Source: Calliopsis andreniformis
Taxonomy: Eukaryota > Arthropoda > Insecta > Hymenoptera > Andrenidae
Length of the DNA: 64,000 nt
Direction of reading: 5' to 3'
Assembly (NCBI RefSeq): GCF_051401765.1
Contig: NW_027480492.1
Span: 930,001 to 994,000, forward strand
A program made the position numbers and the translations under genes. The notes below the pieces were generated by a model. The model was given only the letters and a program-made list of their open reading frames with translations. It did not search any database and was not told the origin of the DNA. Positions within the stretch are counted from its first letter, which is position 1; every line of letters begins with the position of its first letter. Positions 37,388 through 50,720 of the stretch are shown piece after piece.

Positions 37388-39873
37388 TCAATACTCAAAC
37401 CTCAACCCTCAACCCTCAGCCCTCATCCTCAATCCTCAATCCTCAATCCTCAATCCTCAATATTCAATCCTCAAGACTCAATCTTCCACCCTCAGTCCTC
37501 AATCCTCAACCCTCAATCCTCAATCCTCAGTCTTCAATCCACAATCTTCAATACTCAATCGTCAATCTTCAGTCCTCAATCCTCAATCCCCAATCCTCGT
37601 TCCTCAAACCTCAATCCTCAACCCTCACTCCTCTTCCTCAATTCTCAATTCTCAATACTCAATCCTCAATCCTCAATCTTCAATCCTCAATAATCAATCT
37701 CCAATCCTAGTTCCTCAATTCACAATCCTCAATCCTTAAACCTCAATCTTGAATCCTCAATCCCCAGGCATCAAACTTCAATCCTCAATGCTCAATCCTC
37801 AATCCTCAGCCGTCAGTCCTCAATCCTCAATCCTCAATCCTCAAACCTCAATCCTCAACCGTCAGTCCTCGTCCTCAATCCTCAACCCTCAATCCTCAAT
37901 TTTCAATCCTCAATACTCAATCTTCAATCCTCAATCCTCAATCCTCAATACTCAATCCTCAATCCTCAATCCTCAATCCTCAATCTTCAATCCTCAGTAC
38001 TCAATTTGCAATCTTCAATCCCCAATCCTCAATCCTCAATACTCATTCTCCAATCCTCAATACCCAATCCTCAATCTTCAATCCTCAATCCTCAATCCTC
38101 AATTCTCAATCCTCAATCCTCAATCCTCAGACCTCAAACATCAATATTCAACCCTCGGTCCTTCGCCTCAATCCACAACCCTCAATCCTCAATCCTCAAT
38201 CTTCAATCATCAATATTCAATCTTCAATCCTCAATCCTCAATCCTCAATCCTCAATCCCCAATCCTCAATCTTTAATCCTGAATCCTCAATACTCAATCC
38301 TCAATCCTAAACCTTCAACCCTCAATACTCAATCTTCAATCCTCAATGCTCAATCCTCAATCCTCTATCCTCAATCCTCAATCCTCAATCCTCAATCCTC
38401 AGCCTTCAATCCTCAAAACTCAATTTTCAATCCTCAATACTCAATCCTCAATACTCAATCCTCATTCTTCAATCCTCAACACCCAATCCTCAATCTTCAA
38501 TCCTCAATCCTCAATCCTCAATTCTCAATCCTCAATCCTCAATCCTCAGAACTCAAACATCAATATTCAACCCTCGGTCCTTCGCCTCAATCCACAACCC
38601 TCAATCCTCAATCCTCAATCTTCAATCATCAATATTCAATCTTCAATCCTCAATCCTCAATCCTCAATCCCCAATCCTCAATCCTCAATCTTTAATCCTG
38701 AATCCTCAATACTCAATACTCAATCCTAAATCTTCAACCCTCAATACTCAATCTTCAATCCTCAATCCTCAATCCTCAATCCTCAATCCTCAAACCTCAA
38801 TCCTCAATCTTCAATCCTCAATACTCAATCTTCAATCCTCGGTCCTCAATCCTCAATCGTCAATCTCCAATCCTGAATACTCAATCTTCAATCCTCAATC
38901 CTCAATCCTCAATCCTCTTCTTGAATCCTCAATACCCAATCCTCAATCTTCAATCCTCAAACCTCAATCCTCAATTCTCAACCCTCAACCCTCAGTCCTC
39001 AGTCCTCAAACCTCAATCCTCAAACCTCAGCCCTCATCCTCAATCCTCAATCCTCTATCCTCAATCCTCAACCTTCAATCCTCAATACTCAATCTTCAAT
39101 TCTCAATCCTCAATCCTCAATCCTCAATCCTCAATACTCAACCATCAATCCTCAATTCTCCATACTCAATAGAATATCCTGAATTCTCAGGGTTCAATAC
39201 TCAAAACTCAATCCTCAACCCTCAGCCCTCAGCCCTCATTCTCCATCCTCAATCCTCAATCCTCAATCCTCAACCTTCAATCCCCAATACTCAATCTTCA
39301 ATCCTCAATCCTCAATCCTCAATCCTCAATCCTCAACCCTCAGTCATCAATACTCAATCTTCAATACTCAATCCTCAATCCTCAATACACAATCCTCAAT
39401 CCTCAATCCTCAATCCTCAATCCTCAAACCTCAATCCTCAACCCTCAGTCCTCATCCTCAATTCTCAATTCTCAATCCTCAAACCTCAATCCCCAATCCT
39501 CAACCTTCAATCCTCAATCCTCTATCCTAAGTCCTCAATCCTCAACCTTCAATCCTCAATACTCAATCTTCAATCTTCAATCCTCTATCCTCAATCCTCA
39601 ATCCTCAATTCTCAATCCTCAATCCTCAATCTTCAATCCTTCATACTCAATCTTCAATCCTCAATCCTCAGTCCTCAATCCTCAATCCTCAATCCTCAAT
39701 CGTCAATCCTCAATCCGCAATCCTCTATCTTCAATCCTCAATCCTCAATTCTCAATGCTCAATACTCAATCTTCAATCCTTAATACTCAATCTTCAATCC
39801 TCAATCCTCAATCCTCAATCCTCAATCCTCAATCTTCAATCCTCAATCCTCAATTCTCAATACTCAATAGAAT

Positions 39874-39891
39874 ATCCTGAATTTTCAGGAT
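39874..39891. repeat. Dyad island, copy 11, perfect
   Basis: About 28 bp after the point where the 2,074-bp repeat resumes. Confidence 0.88.
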
Positions 39892-41947
39892 TCAATACTC
39901 AAGCCTCAACCCTCAACCCTCAGCCCTCATCCTCAATCCTCAATCCTCAATCCTCAATCCTCAATATTCAATCCTCAATACTCAATCTTCAATCCTCAAT
40001 CCTCAATCCTCAATCCTCAATCCTCAATCCTCAGTCATCAATCCTCAATCTTCAATACTCAATCGTCAATCCTCAGTCCTCAATCCTCAATCCCCAATCC
40101 TCGTTCCTCAAACCTCAATCCTCAACCCTCAGTCCTCATCCTCAGTTCTCAATTCTCAATCCTTAATCCTCAATCCTCAATCCTCAGTCTTCAATCCTCA
40201 ATAATCAATCTCCAATCCTAGATCCTCAATCCCCAATCCTCAAGCCTTAATCCTCAATCTTCAATCCTCAATCCCCAGCCCTCAAACTAAAATCCTCAAT
40301 GCTCAATCCTCAATCCTCAGTCCTCAGTCCTCAATCCTCAATCCGCAATCCTCAAACGTCAATCCTCAACCGTCAGTCCTCGTCCTCAATCCTCAACCCT
40401 CAATCCTTAATCCTCAATCTTCAATCCCCAATACTCAATCTTCAATTCTCAATCCTCAATCCTCAATCCTCAATCTTCAATCCTCAATCCTCAATCCTCA
40501 ATCCTCAATCCTCATTCTTGAATCCTCAACGCCCAATCCTCAACCTTCAATCCTCAATCCTCAATCCTCAATTCTCAATCCTCAATCCTCAGTCCTCAGT
40601 CCTCAAACCTCAAACCTCAACCCTCAGCCCTCATCCTCAATCCTCAATCCTCAACCCTCAACCCTCAATCTTCAATCCTCAATACTCAATCTTCAATCCT
40701 CAATCCTCAATTCTCAATCCTCAATACTCAATCCTCAAACGTCAATCCCCCATCCCCAATCCTCAATCTTCAATCGTCAATCATCAATCCTCAATCCTCA
40801 ATCCTCAACCTTCAATCCTCAATACTCAATCTTCAACCCTCAATACTCAATCCCCAATTCTCAATCCTCAATCCTCAATCCTCAATACTCAATATTCAAT
40901 CCTCAATCCTCAATCTTCAATCCTCAATACTTAACCTTCAATCCTCAGTCCTCAATCCTCAATCCCCAATTCTCTATCCTCAATCGTCAGGCTTCAGTAC
41001 TCAATACACAATCTTCAATCCTCAATCCTAAATCCTCATTCCTCAATCCTCAATCCTCAATCCTCTATCCTCAATCATCAATCATCAATCTTCAATACTC
41101 AATCCTCAATCTTCAATCCTCAATACTCAATCCTCAATCCCCAATCCTCAATCCTAAATATTGAATACGCAATACCCAATCCTCAATCGTCAATCCTCAA
41201 TCCCCAATCCTCAATCTTCAATCCTCAACCCTCAATCCTCAATTCTCAATCCTCAATACTCAATCCTCAATCTTCTATCCTCAATCCTCAGTCCACAAAC
41301 CTCAATCCTCAATCCTCAATATTCAATCCTCTATACTCAATCTTCAATACTCAATCCTCAATCCTCAATCCTCAATCCTCGATCATCAGTCATCAATCCT
41401 CAATCTTCAATACTCAATCGTCAATCCTCAGTCCTCAATCCTCAATCCTCAATTCTGTTTCCTCAAACCTCCATCCTCAACCCTCAGTTCTCATCCTCAA
41501 CACTCAATCTTCAATCCTCAATCCTCAAGACTCAATCCTCAATCCTCAATCTTCAATCCTCAGTACTCAATCTGCAATATTCAATCCTCAATCCTCAATC
41601 CTCAATACTCATTCTTCAATCCTCAACACCCAATCCTCAATCCTCAATCCTCAATAATCAATCTCCAATCCTAGATCCGCAATCCCCAATCGTCAATCCT
41701 TAATCCTCAATCCTCAATCCCCAGTCCTCAATCTTCAATCCTCAATGCTCCATCCTCAATCCTCAATCCTCAGTCGTCAATCCTCAATCCTCAATCCTCA
41801 ATCCTCAATCCTCAGTCTTCAATCCTCAATCCTCAATCCTCAATCCTCAATCCTCAATCTTCAATCCTCAATACTCAATCTTCAATCCTCAATCCTCAAT
41901 CCTCAATACCCAACCATCAATCCTCAATTCTCAATACTCAATAGAAT

Positions 41948-41965
41948 ATCCTGAATTTTCAGGAT
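41948..41965. repeat. Dyad island, copy 12, perfect
   Basis: Exactly 2,074 bp after copy 11. Confidence 0.88.
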
Positions 41966-43149
41966 TCAATACTCAAGCCTCAACCCTCAACCCTCAGCCC
42001 TCATCCTCAATCCTCAATCCTCAATCCTCAATCCTCAATATTCAATCCTCAATACTCAATCTTCAATCCTCAATCCTCAATCCTCAATCCTCAATCCTCA
42101 ATCCTCAGTCATCAATCCTCAATCTTCAATACTCAATCGTCAATCCTCAGTCCTCAATCCTCAATCCCCAATCCTCGTTCCTCAAACCTCAATCCTCAAC
42201 CCTCAGTCCTCATCCTCAGTTCTCAATTCTCAATCCTTAATCCTCAATCCTCAATCCTCAATCTTCAATCCTCAATAATCAATCTCCAATCCTAGATCCT
42301 CAATCCCCAATCCTCAAGCCTTAATCCTCAATCTTCAATCCTCAATCCCCAGTCCTCAAACTAAAATCCTCAATGCTCAATCCTCAATCCTCAGTCCTCA
42401 GTCCTCAATCCTCAATCCGCAATCCTCAAACGTCAATCCTCAACCGTCAGTCCTCGTCCTCAATCCTCAACCCTTAATCCTTAATCCTCAATCTTCAATC
42501 CCCAATACTCAATCTTCAATTCTCAATCCTCAATCCTCAATCCTCAATCTTCAATCCTCAATCCTCAATCCTCAATCCTCAATCCTCATTCTTGAATCCT
42601 CAACGCCCAATCCTCAACCTTCAATCCTCAATCCTCAATCCTCAATTCTCAATCCTCAATCCTCAGTCCTCAGTCCTCAAACCTCAAACCTCAACCCTCA
42701 GCCCTCATCCTCAATCCTCAATCCTCAACCCTCAACCCTCAATCTTCAATCCTCAATACTCAATCTTCAATCCTCAATCCTCAATTCTCAATCCTCAATA
42801 CTCAATCCTCAAACGTCAATCCCCCATCCCCAATCCTCAATCTTCAATCGTCAATCATCAATCCTCAATCCTCAATCCTCAACCTTCAATCCTCAATACT
42901 CAATCTTCAACCCTCAATACTCAATCCCCAATTCTCAATCCTCAATCCTCAATCCTCAATACTCAATATTCAATCCTCAATCCTCAATCTTCAATCCTCA
43001 ATACTTAACCTTCAATCCTCAGTCCTCAATCCTCAATCCCCAATTCTCTATCCTCAATCGTCAGGCTTCAGTACTCAATACACAATCTTCAATCCTCAAT
43101 CCTAAATCCTCATTCCTCAATCCTCAATCCCCAATCCTCTATCCTCAAT

Positions 43150-46100
43150 CGTCAATCCTCAATCCTCAATCCTCAATCCTCAACCTTCAATCCTCAAAAC
43201 TCAATTTTCAATCCTCAATACTCAATCCTCAATACTCAATCCTCATTCTTCAATCCTCAACACCCAATCCTCAATCTTCAATCCTCAATCCTCAATCCTC
43301 AATTCTCAATCCTCAATCCTCAATCCTCAGAACTCAAACATCAATATTCAACCCTCGGTCCTTCGCCTCAATCCACAACCCTCAATCCTCAATCCTCAAT
43401 CTTCAATCATCAATATTCAATCTTCAATCCTCAATCCTCAATCCTCAATCCCCAATCCTCAATCCTCAATCTTTAATCCTGAATCCTCAATACTCAATAC
43501 TCAATCCTAAATCTTCAACCCTCAATACTCAATCTTCAATCCTCAATCCTCAATCCTCAATCCTCAATCCTCAAACCTCAATCCTCAATCTTCAATCCTC
43601 AATACTCAATCTTCAATCCTCGGTCCTCAATCCTCAATCGTCAATCTCCAATCCTGAATACTCAATCTTCAATCCTCAATCCTCAATCCTCAATCCTCAT
43701 TCTTGAATCCTCAATACCCAATCCTCAATCTTCAATCCTCAAACCTCAATCCTCAATTCTCAACCCTCAACCCTCAGTCCTCAGTCCTCAAACCTCAATC
43801 CTCAAACCTCAGCCCTCATCCTCAATCCTCAATCCTCTATCCTCAATCCTCAACCTTCAATCCTCAATACTCAATCTTCAATTCTCAATCCTCAATCCTC
43901 AATCCTCAATCCTCAATACTCAACCATCAATCCTCAATTCTCCATACTCAATAGAATATCCTGAATTCTCAGGGTTCAATACTCAAAACTCAATCCTCAA
44001 CCCTCAGCCCTCAGCCCTCATTCTCCATCCTCAATCCTCAATCCTCAATCCTCAACCTTCAATCCCCAATACTCAATCTTCAATCCTCAATCCTCAATCC
44101 TCAATCCTCAATCCTCAACCCTCAGTCATCAATACTCAATCTTCAATACTCAATCCTCAATCCTCAATACACAATCCTCAATCCTCAATCCTCAATCCTC
44201 AATCCTCAAACCTCAATCCTCAACCCTCAGTCCTCATCCTCAATTCTCAATTCTCAATCCTCAAACCTCAATCCCCAATCCTCAACCTTCAATCCTCAAT
44301 CCTCTATCCTAAGTCCTCAATCCTCAACCTTCAATCCCTAATACTCAATCTTCAATCTTCAATCCTCAATCCTCAATCCTCAATCCTCAATTCTCAATCC
44401 TCAATCCTCAATCTTCAATCCTTCATACTCAATCTTCAATCCTCAATCCTCAGTCCTCAATCCTCAATCCTCAATCCTCAATCGTCAATCCTCAATCCGC
44501 AATCCTCTATCTTCAATCCTCAATCCTCAATTCTCAATGCTCAATACTCAATCTTCAATCCTTAATACTCAATCTTCAATCCTCAATCCTCAATCCTCAA
44601 TCCTCAATCCTCAATCTTCAATCCTCAATCCTCAATCCTCAATCCTCAATCCTCGATCCTAAATCTTCAACCCTCAATACTCAATCTTCAATCCTCAATC
44701 CTCAATCCTCAATGCTCAATCCTCAATCCTCAATCCTCAATCCTCAATCTTCAATCCACAATACTCAATTTTCAATCCTCAATCCTCAATCCTCAATCCT
44801 CATTCTTCAATCCTCAACACCCAATCCTCAATCTTCAATCCTCAATCCTCAATCCTCAATTCTCAACCCTCAATCCCCAATCCTCAGACCTCAAACATCA
44901 ATACTCAGCCCTCAGTCCTCGTCCTCAATCCATAACCCTCAATCCTCGATCGTCAATCTTCAATCATCAATATTCAATCTTCATTCCTCAATCCTCAATA
45001 CTCAATGTTCAATCCTCAATACGCAATCCTCAATCTTCAATCCTCAATACCCAATCCTCAATCTCCAATCCTCAATCCTCAATCCTCAATTCTCAACCCT
45101 CAATCCCCAGTCCTCAGGCCTCAAACCTCAATCCTCAAACCTCAGCCCTCATCCTCAATCCTCAATCCTCAATCCTCAATCCTCAATCTTCAATCCTCAA
45201 TACTCAATCTTCAATAATCAATCCTCAGCTCTCAATCCTCAATCCTCAATCCTCAATCGTCAATCCTCAATCCTCAATCCTCAATCTTCAATCCTCAATC
45301 CTCAATCCTCAATCCTCAATCCTCAATCTTCAATCCTCAACACTCAATCCTCAATACTCTATCCTCAATCGTCAATCCTCAATCCCCAATCCTCAATCTT
45401 CAATCCTCAATCCTCAATCCTAAATCCTCAATCCTCAATCTTCAATCCTCAGTACTCAAACTTCAATCATCAATCCTCAATCCTCAAACCTCAACAGTCA
45501 GTCCTCAATGTTCAATTCTCAATTCTCAAACTTCAATCCACAATACTGAATCCTCAATCCTCAATCCTCAAGCCCCAATCCTCAATCCTCAATCCTCAAT
45601 CCTCAATCCTCAATTTTCAATCCTCAATACTCAATCTTCAATCCTCAATCCTCAATCCTCAATACTCAATCCTCAATCCTCAATCCTCAATCCTCAATCT
45701 TCAATCCTCAGTACTCAATTTGCAATCTTCAATCCCCAATCCTCAATCCTCAATACTCATTCTCCAATCCTCAATACCCAATCCTCAATCTTCAATCCTC
45801 AATCCTCAATCCTCAATCCTCAACCTTCAATCCTCAATACTCAATCTTCAATTCTCAATCCTCAATCCTCAATCCTCAGACCTCAAACATCAATATTCAA
45901 CCCTCGGTCCTTCGCCTCAATCCACAACCCTCAATCTTCAATCTTCAATATTCAATCATCAATATTCAATCTTCAATCCTCAATCCTCAATCGTCAATCC
46001 TCAATCCTCAATCCTCAATCCTCAATCCCCAATCCTCAATCTTTAATCCTGAATCCTCAATACTCAATCCTCAATACTAAACCTTCCACCCTCAATACTC

Positions 46101-49100
46101 AATCTTCAATCCTCAATGCTCAATCCTCAATCCTCAATCCTCAATCCTCAATCCTCAACCATCAATCCTCAAAACTCAATTTTCAATCCTCAATACTCAA
46201 TCCTCAATACTCAATCCTCATTCTTCAATCCTCACCACCCAATCCTCAATCTTCAATCCTCAATCCTCAATCCTCAATTCTCAATCCTCAATCCTCAATC
46301 TTCAGACCTCAAACATCAATATTCAACCCTCGGTCCATCGCCTCAATCCACAACCCTCAATCCTCAATCCTCAATCTTCAATCATCAATATTCAATCTTC
46401 AATCCTCAATCCTCAATCCTCAATCCTCAATCCTCAATCCTCAATCTTTAATCCTGAATCCTCAATACTCAATCCTCAATCCTAAGTCTTCAACCCTCAA
46501 TACTCAATCTTCAATCCTCAATCCTCAATCCTCAATCCTCAATCCTCAAACCTCAATCCTCAATCTTCAATCCTCAAAACTCAATTTTCAATCCTCAATC
46601 CTCAATCCTCAATCCTCAATCCTCAATTCTCAATCCTCAGTCTTCAATCCTCAATACTCAATCTTCAATCCTCGGTCCTCAATCCTCAATCGTCAATCTC
46701 CAATCCTGAATACTCAATCTTCAATCCTCAATCCTCAATCCTCAATTCTCAATCCTCAATCCTCATTCTTCAATCCTCAATACCCAATCCTCAATCTTCA
46801 ATCCTCAATCCTCAATCCTCAATTCTCAACCCTCAACCCTCAGTCCTCAGTCCTCAAACCTCAATCCTCAAACCTCAGCCCTCATCCTCAATCCTCAATC
46901 CTCAATACTCAATCCTCAATCTTCAATCCTCAATCCTCAATCCTCAATCCTCAATTTTCAATCCTCAGTACTCAATCTGCAATCTTCAATCCTCAATCCT
47001 CAATCCTCAATACTCATTCTTCAATACTCAATACCCAATACTCAATCATCAATCCTCAATCCTCAATCCTCAATCCTCGATTCTCAATCCTCAATCCTCA
47101 ATCCTCAGACCATAAACATCAATATTCAACCCTCGGTCCTCGTCCTCAATCCACAACCCTCAATCCTCAATCCTCAATCTTCAATCATCAATATTCAATA
47201 TTCAATCCTCAATCCTCAAAACTCAACCCTCAATCCTCAATCCTCAATCCTCAATCTTTAATCCTCAATCCTCAATACTCAATCCTCGATCCTAAATCTT
47301 CAACCCTCAATACTCAATCTTCAATCCTCAATCCTCAATCCTCAATGCTCAATCCTCAATCCTCAATCCTCAATCCTCAATCTTCAATCCACAATACTCA
47401 ATTTTCAATCCTCAATCCTCAATCCTCAATCCTCATTCTTCAATCCTCAACACCCAATCCTCAATCTTCAATCCTCAATCCTCAATCCTCAATTCTCAAC
47501 CCTCAATCCTCAATCCTCAGACCTCAAACATCAATACTCAGCCCTCAGTCCTCGTCCTCAATCCATAACCCTCAATCCTCGATCGTCAATCTTCAATCAT
47601 CAATATTCAATCTTCAATCCTCAATCCTCAATACTCAATGTTCAATCCTCAATACGCAATCCTCAATCTTCAATCCTCAATCCTCAACCCTCAATCCTCA
47701 ATCCTCAATCCTCAATCCTCAGTCCTCAAACCTCAATCCTTATTCCTCAATCCTGAATCCTCAATCTCCAGCCCTCAGTCCTCAACAATCAGTTGTCAGT
47801 CCTCAATCCTCAGTAGAATATCCTCAATTCACAGGTTTCAATACTCAATACTCAACCTGCAATCTTCAAATCTCTATCCACAAACATCTATTCTCATCAC
47901 TCATCCCTCAACACTCAGTCCCCAATCCACAATCTTCAATCCTCAATCCTCAATCCTCAATCCTCAATCCTTAATCTTCAATCCTCAATACTCAATCTTC
48001 AATCCTCAATCCTCAATCCTCGGTCCTCACTCCTCAATCCCCAATCCTCGTTCCTCAGACCTCAATCCTCAACCATCAGTCCTCATCCTCAATTCTCAAT
48101 TCTTAATCCTCAAACCTCAATCATCAATCCTCAATCCTCAATCCTCAATTCTCAATCCTTAATCCTCAATCCTCAATCCTCAATCCCCAATCCTCATTCT
48201 TCAAACCTCAATCCTCAACCCTCAGTACTCATCCTCAATTCTCAATTCTCAATCACCAATCCTCAATCCTCAATCCTCAATCTTCAATCCCCAATACTCA
48301 ATCTTCAATCCTCAATCCTCAAGCCTCAATCCTCAATCCTCAACCGTCAGTCATCAGTACTCAATCTTCAATACTCAATCCTCAATCCTCAATACTCAAT
48401 CCTCAATCCTCTATCCTCAATCCTCAATCCTCAAACCTCAATCCTCAACCCTCAGTCCTCATCCTCGATTCTCAATTCTCATTCCTCAACCCTTAGTCCC
48501 CAATCCTCAACCTTCAATCCTCAATCCTCAATCCTCAATCCTCAATCCTCAACCTTCAATCCTCAATACTCAATCTTCAATCTTCAATCCTCAATCCTCA
48601 ATCCTCAATCCTCAATCCTCAATCCTCAATCTTCAATCCTTAATACTCATTCTTGAATCCTCAATCCTCAATCCTCTATCCTCAATCCTCATTGTTCAAT
48701 CCTCAATACCCAATCCGCAATCTTCAATCCTCAATACTCAATCCTCATTCTTCAATCCTCAATACCCAATCCTCAATCTCCAATCCTCAATCCTCAATCC
48801 TCAATTCTCAACCCTCAATCCCCAGTCCTCAGGCCTCAAACCTCAATCCTCAAACCTCAGCCCTCATCCTCAATCCTCAATCCTCAATCCTCAATCCTCA
48901 ATCTTCAATCCTCAATACTCAATCTTCAATAATCAATCCTCAGCTCTCAATCCTCAATCCTCAATCCTCAATCGTCAATCCTCAATCCTCAATCCTCAAT
49001 CTTCAATCCTCAATCCTCAATCCTCAATCCTCAATCCTCAATCTTCAATCCTCAACACTCAATCCTCAATACTCTATCCTCAATCGTCAATCCTCAATCC

Positions 49101-50185
49101 CCAATCCTCAATCTTCAATCCTCAATCCTCAATCCTAAATCCTCAATCCTCAATCTTCAATCCTCAGTACTCAAACTTCAATCCTCAATCCTCAATCCTC
49201 AAACCTCAACAGTCAGTCCTCAATGTTCAATTCTCAATTCTCAAACTTCAATCCACAATACTGAATCCTCAATCCTCAATCCTCAAGCCCCAATCCTCAA
49301 TCCTCAATCCTCAGTCCTCAATCCTCAATTTTCAATCCTCAATACTCAATCTTCAATCCTCAATCCTCAATCCTCAATACTCAATCCTCAATCCTCAATC
49401 CTCAATCCTCAATCTTCAATCCTCAGTACTCAATTTGCAATCTTCAATCCCCAATCCTCAATCCTCAATACTCATTCTCCAATCCTCAATACCCAATCCT
49501 CAATCTTCAATCCTCAATCCTCAATCCTCAATCCTCAACCTTCAATCCTCAATACTCAATCTTCAATTCTCAATCCTCAATCCTCAATCCTCAGACCTCA
49601 AACATCAATATTCAACCCTCGGTCCTTCGCCTCAATCCACAACCCTCAATCCTCAATCCTCAATATTCAATCATCAATATTCAATCTTCAATCCTCAATC
49701 CTCAATCGTCAATCCTCAATCCTCAATCCTCAATCTTTAATCCTGAATCCTCAATACTCAATCCTCAATCCTAAGTCTTCAACCCTCAATACTCAATCTT
49801 CAATCCTCAATCCTCAATCCTCAATCCTCAATCCTCAAACCTCAATCCTCAATCTTCAATCCTCAAAACTCAATTTTCAATCCTCAATCCTCAATCCTCA
49901 ATCCTCAATCCTCAATTCTCAATCCTCAGTCTTCAATCCTCAATACTCAATCTTCAATCCTCGGTCCTCAATCCTCAAAACTCAATTTACAATCCTCAAT
50001 ACTCAATCCTCAATACTCAATCCTCATTCTTCAATCCTCAACACCCAATCCTCAATCTTCAATCCTCAATCCTCAATCCTCAATTCTCAATCCTCAATCC
50101 TCAATCCTCAATTCTCAATCCTCAGTCTTCAATCCTCAATACTCAATCTTCAATCCTCGGTCCTCAAACCTCAATCATCAATCTT
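43150..50185 (+). repeat. Satellite domain 7: mosaic rich in the CTTCGCCTC island form
   Basis: 43,180-44,630 copies 38,400-39,840. 44,640-45,047 recurs at 47,273-47,680 (+2,633 bp) and, more briefly, at 58,396-58,704. 45,035-45,950 recurs at 48,750-49,665 (+3,715 bp). 46,440-46,690 recurs at 49,729-49,979 (+3,289 bp). CTCAAAACTC followed by plain heptamers recurs at 49862, 49975 and 50191, a local expansion just before the 9,454-bp duplication. No genes are present. Confidence 0.78.
47783..47918 (+). repeat. 136-bp island, copy 13
   Basis: Full length, with CAGTAGAATATCC and CACAGGTTTC, the closest relative of copy 2. It retains the heptamer that copy 2 lacks. Confidence 0.8.
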
Positions 50186-50639
50186 CAATCCTCAAAACTC
50201 AATTTTCAATCCTCAATCCTCAATCCTCAATCCTCAATCCTCAATTCTCAATCCTCAGTCTTCAATCCTCAATACTCAATCTTCAATCCTCGGTCCTCAA
50301 TCCTCAATCGTCAATCTCCAATCCTGAATACTCAATCTTCAATCCTCAATCCTCAATCCTCAATCCTCAATCCTCAATCCTCATTCTACAATCCTCAATA
50401 CCCAATCCTCAATCTTCAATCCTCAATCCTCAATCCTCAATTCTCAACCCTCAACCCTCAGTCCTCAGTCCTCAAACCTCAATCCTCAAACCTCAGCCCT
50501 CATCCTCAATCCTCAATCCTCTATCCTCAATCCTCAATCTTCAATCCTCAATACTCAATCTTGAACCCTCAATCCTCAGTCCACAAACCACAATTCTGAA
50601 TCCTCAACCCTGCATCCTCAGTCTTCAGCCCTCAGTCCT

Positions 50640-50720
50640 CAACAATCAGTTGTCAATCCTCAATCGCCAATAGAACATCCACAATTCACAGTTTTCAATA
50701 CTCAATACTCAATCTGCAAT
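50640..50720 (+). repeat. 136-bp island, copy 14, truncated after 81 bp
   Basis: The copy stops after CAATCTGCAAT and continues as plain heptamers, so it lacks the ATCCACAAACATC part. It has TAGAACATCCACAATTC and lies within the 9,454-bp duplication; its partner is at 60094. Confidence 0.8.

Larger units (their letters stand above)
36765..39846 (+). repeat. Interrupting block between the two 2,074-bp arrays
   Basis: The left part (36,950-37,890) matches 53,184-54,145 at +16,234 to 16,255 bp, and includes a 107-bp and a dyad island. The middle (38,000-38,270) resembles 45,730-46,030 and 49,440-49,730. The right part (about 38,400-39,840) matches about 43,180-44,630 at +4,781/4,782 bp. It is itself heptamer satellite, a differently assembled neighbour rather than foreign DNA. 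Confidence 0.8.
39846..43150 (+). repeat. 2,074-bp higher-order repeat, second array (~1.6 units)
   Basis: The period resumes here: dyad at 39874 and 41948, and ATGCTCAATCC at 40299 and about 42373, both 2,074 bp apart. Unit D is 39,874-41,947 and unit E is 41,948 to about 43,150. It shares with unit B the CCCCAGCCCTC (near 40270) and GAATATTGAATACGC variants, so B is its nearest relative in the first array. Confidence 0.88.

Noticed and set aside
39171..39192. Variant dyads with GAATTC (near 39176, 43956, 51436 and 60890) as further palindromic sites
   Set aside because: The right arm reads CTCAGGG or CTCAGTA, so only the central GAATTC is symmetrical; these are relatives of the dyad that lack its 8-bp arms.
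44712..46046. 444-codon open frame, and others of 300-360 codons at 3481, 9862, 22128, 27249 and 29713
   Set aside because: Same reason: + strand open frames are expected throughout this array, overlap each other in different frames, and start and stop at point variants inherited with block copies.
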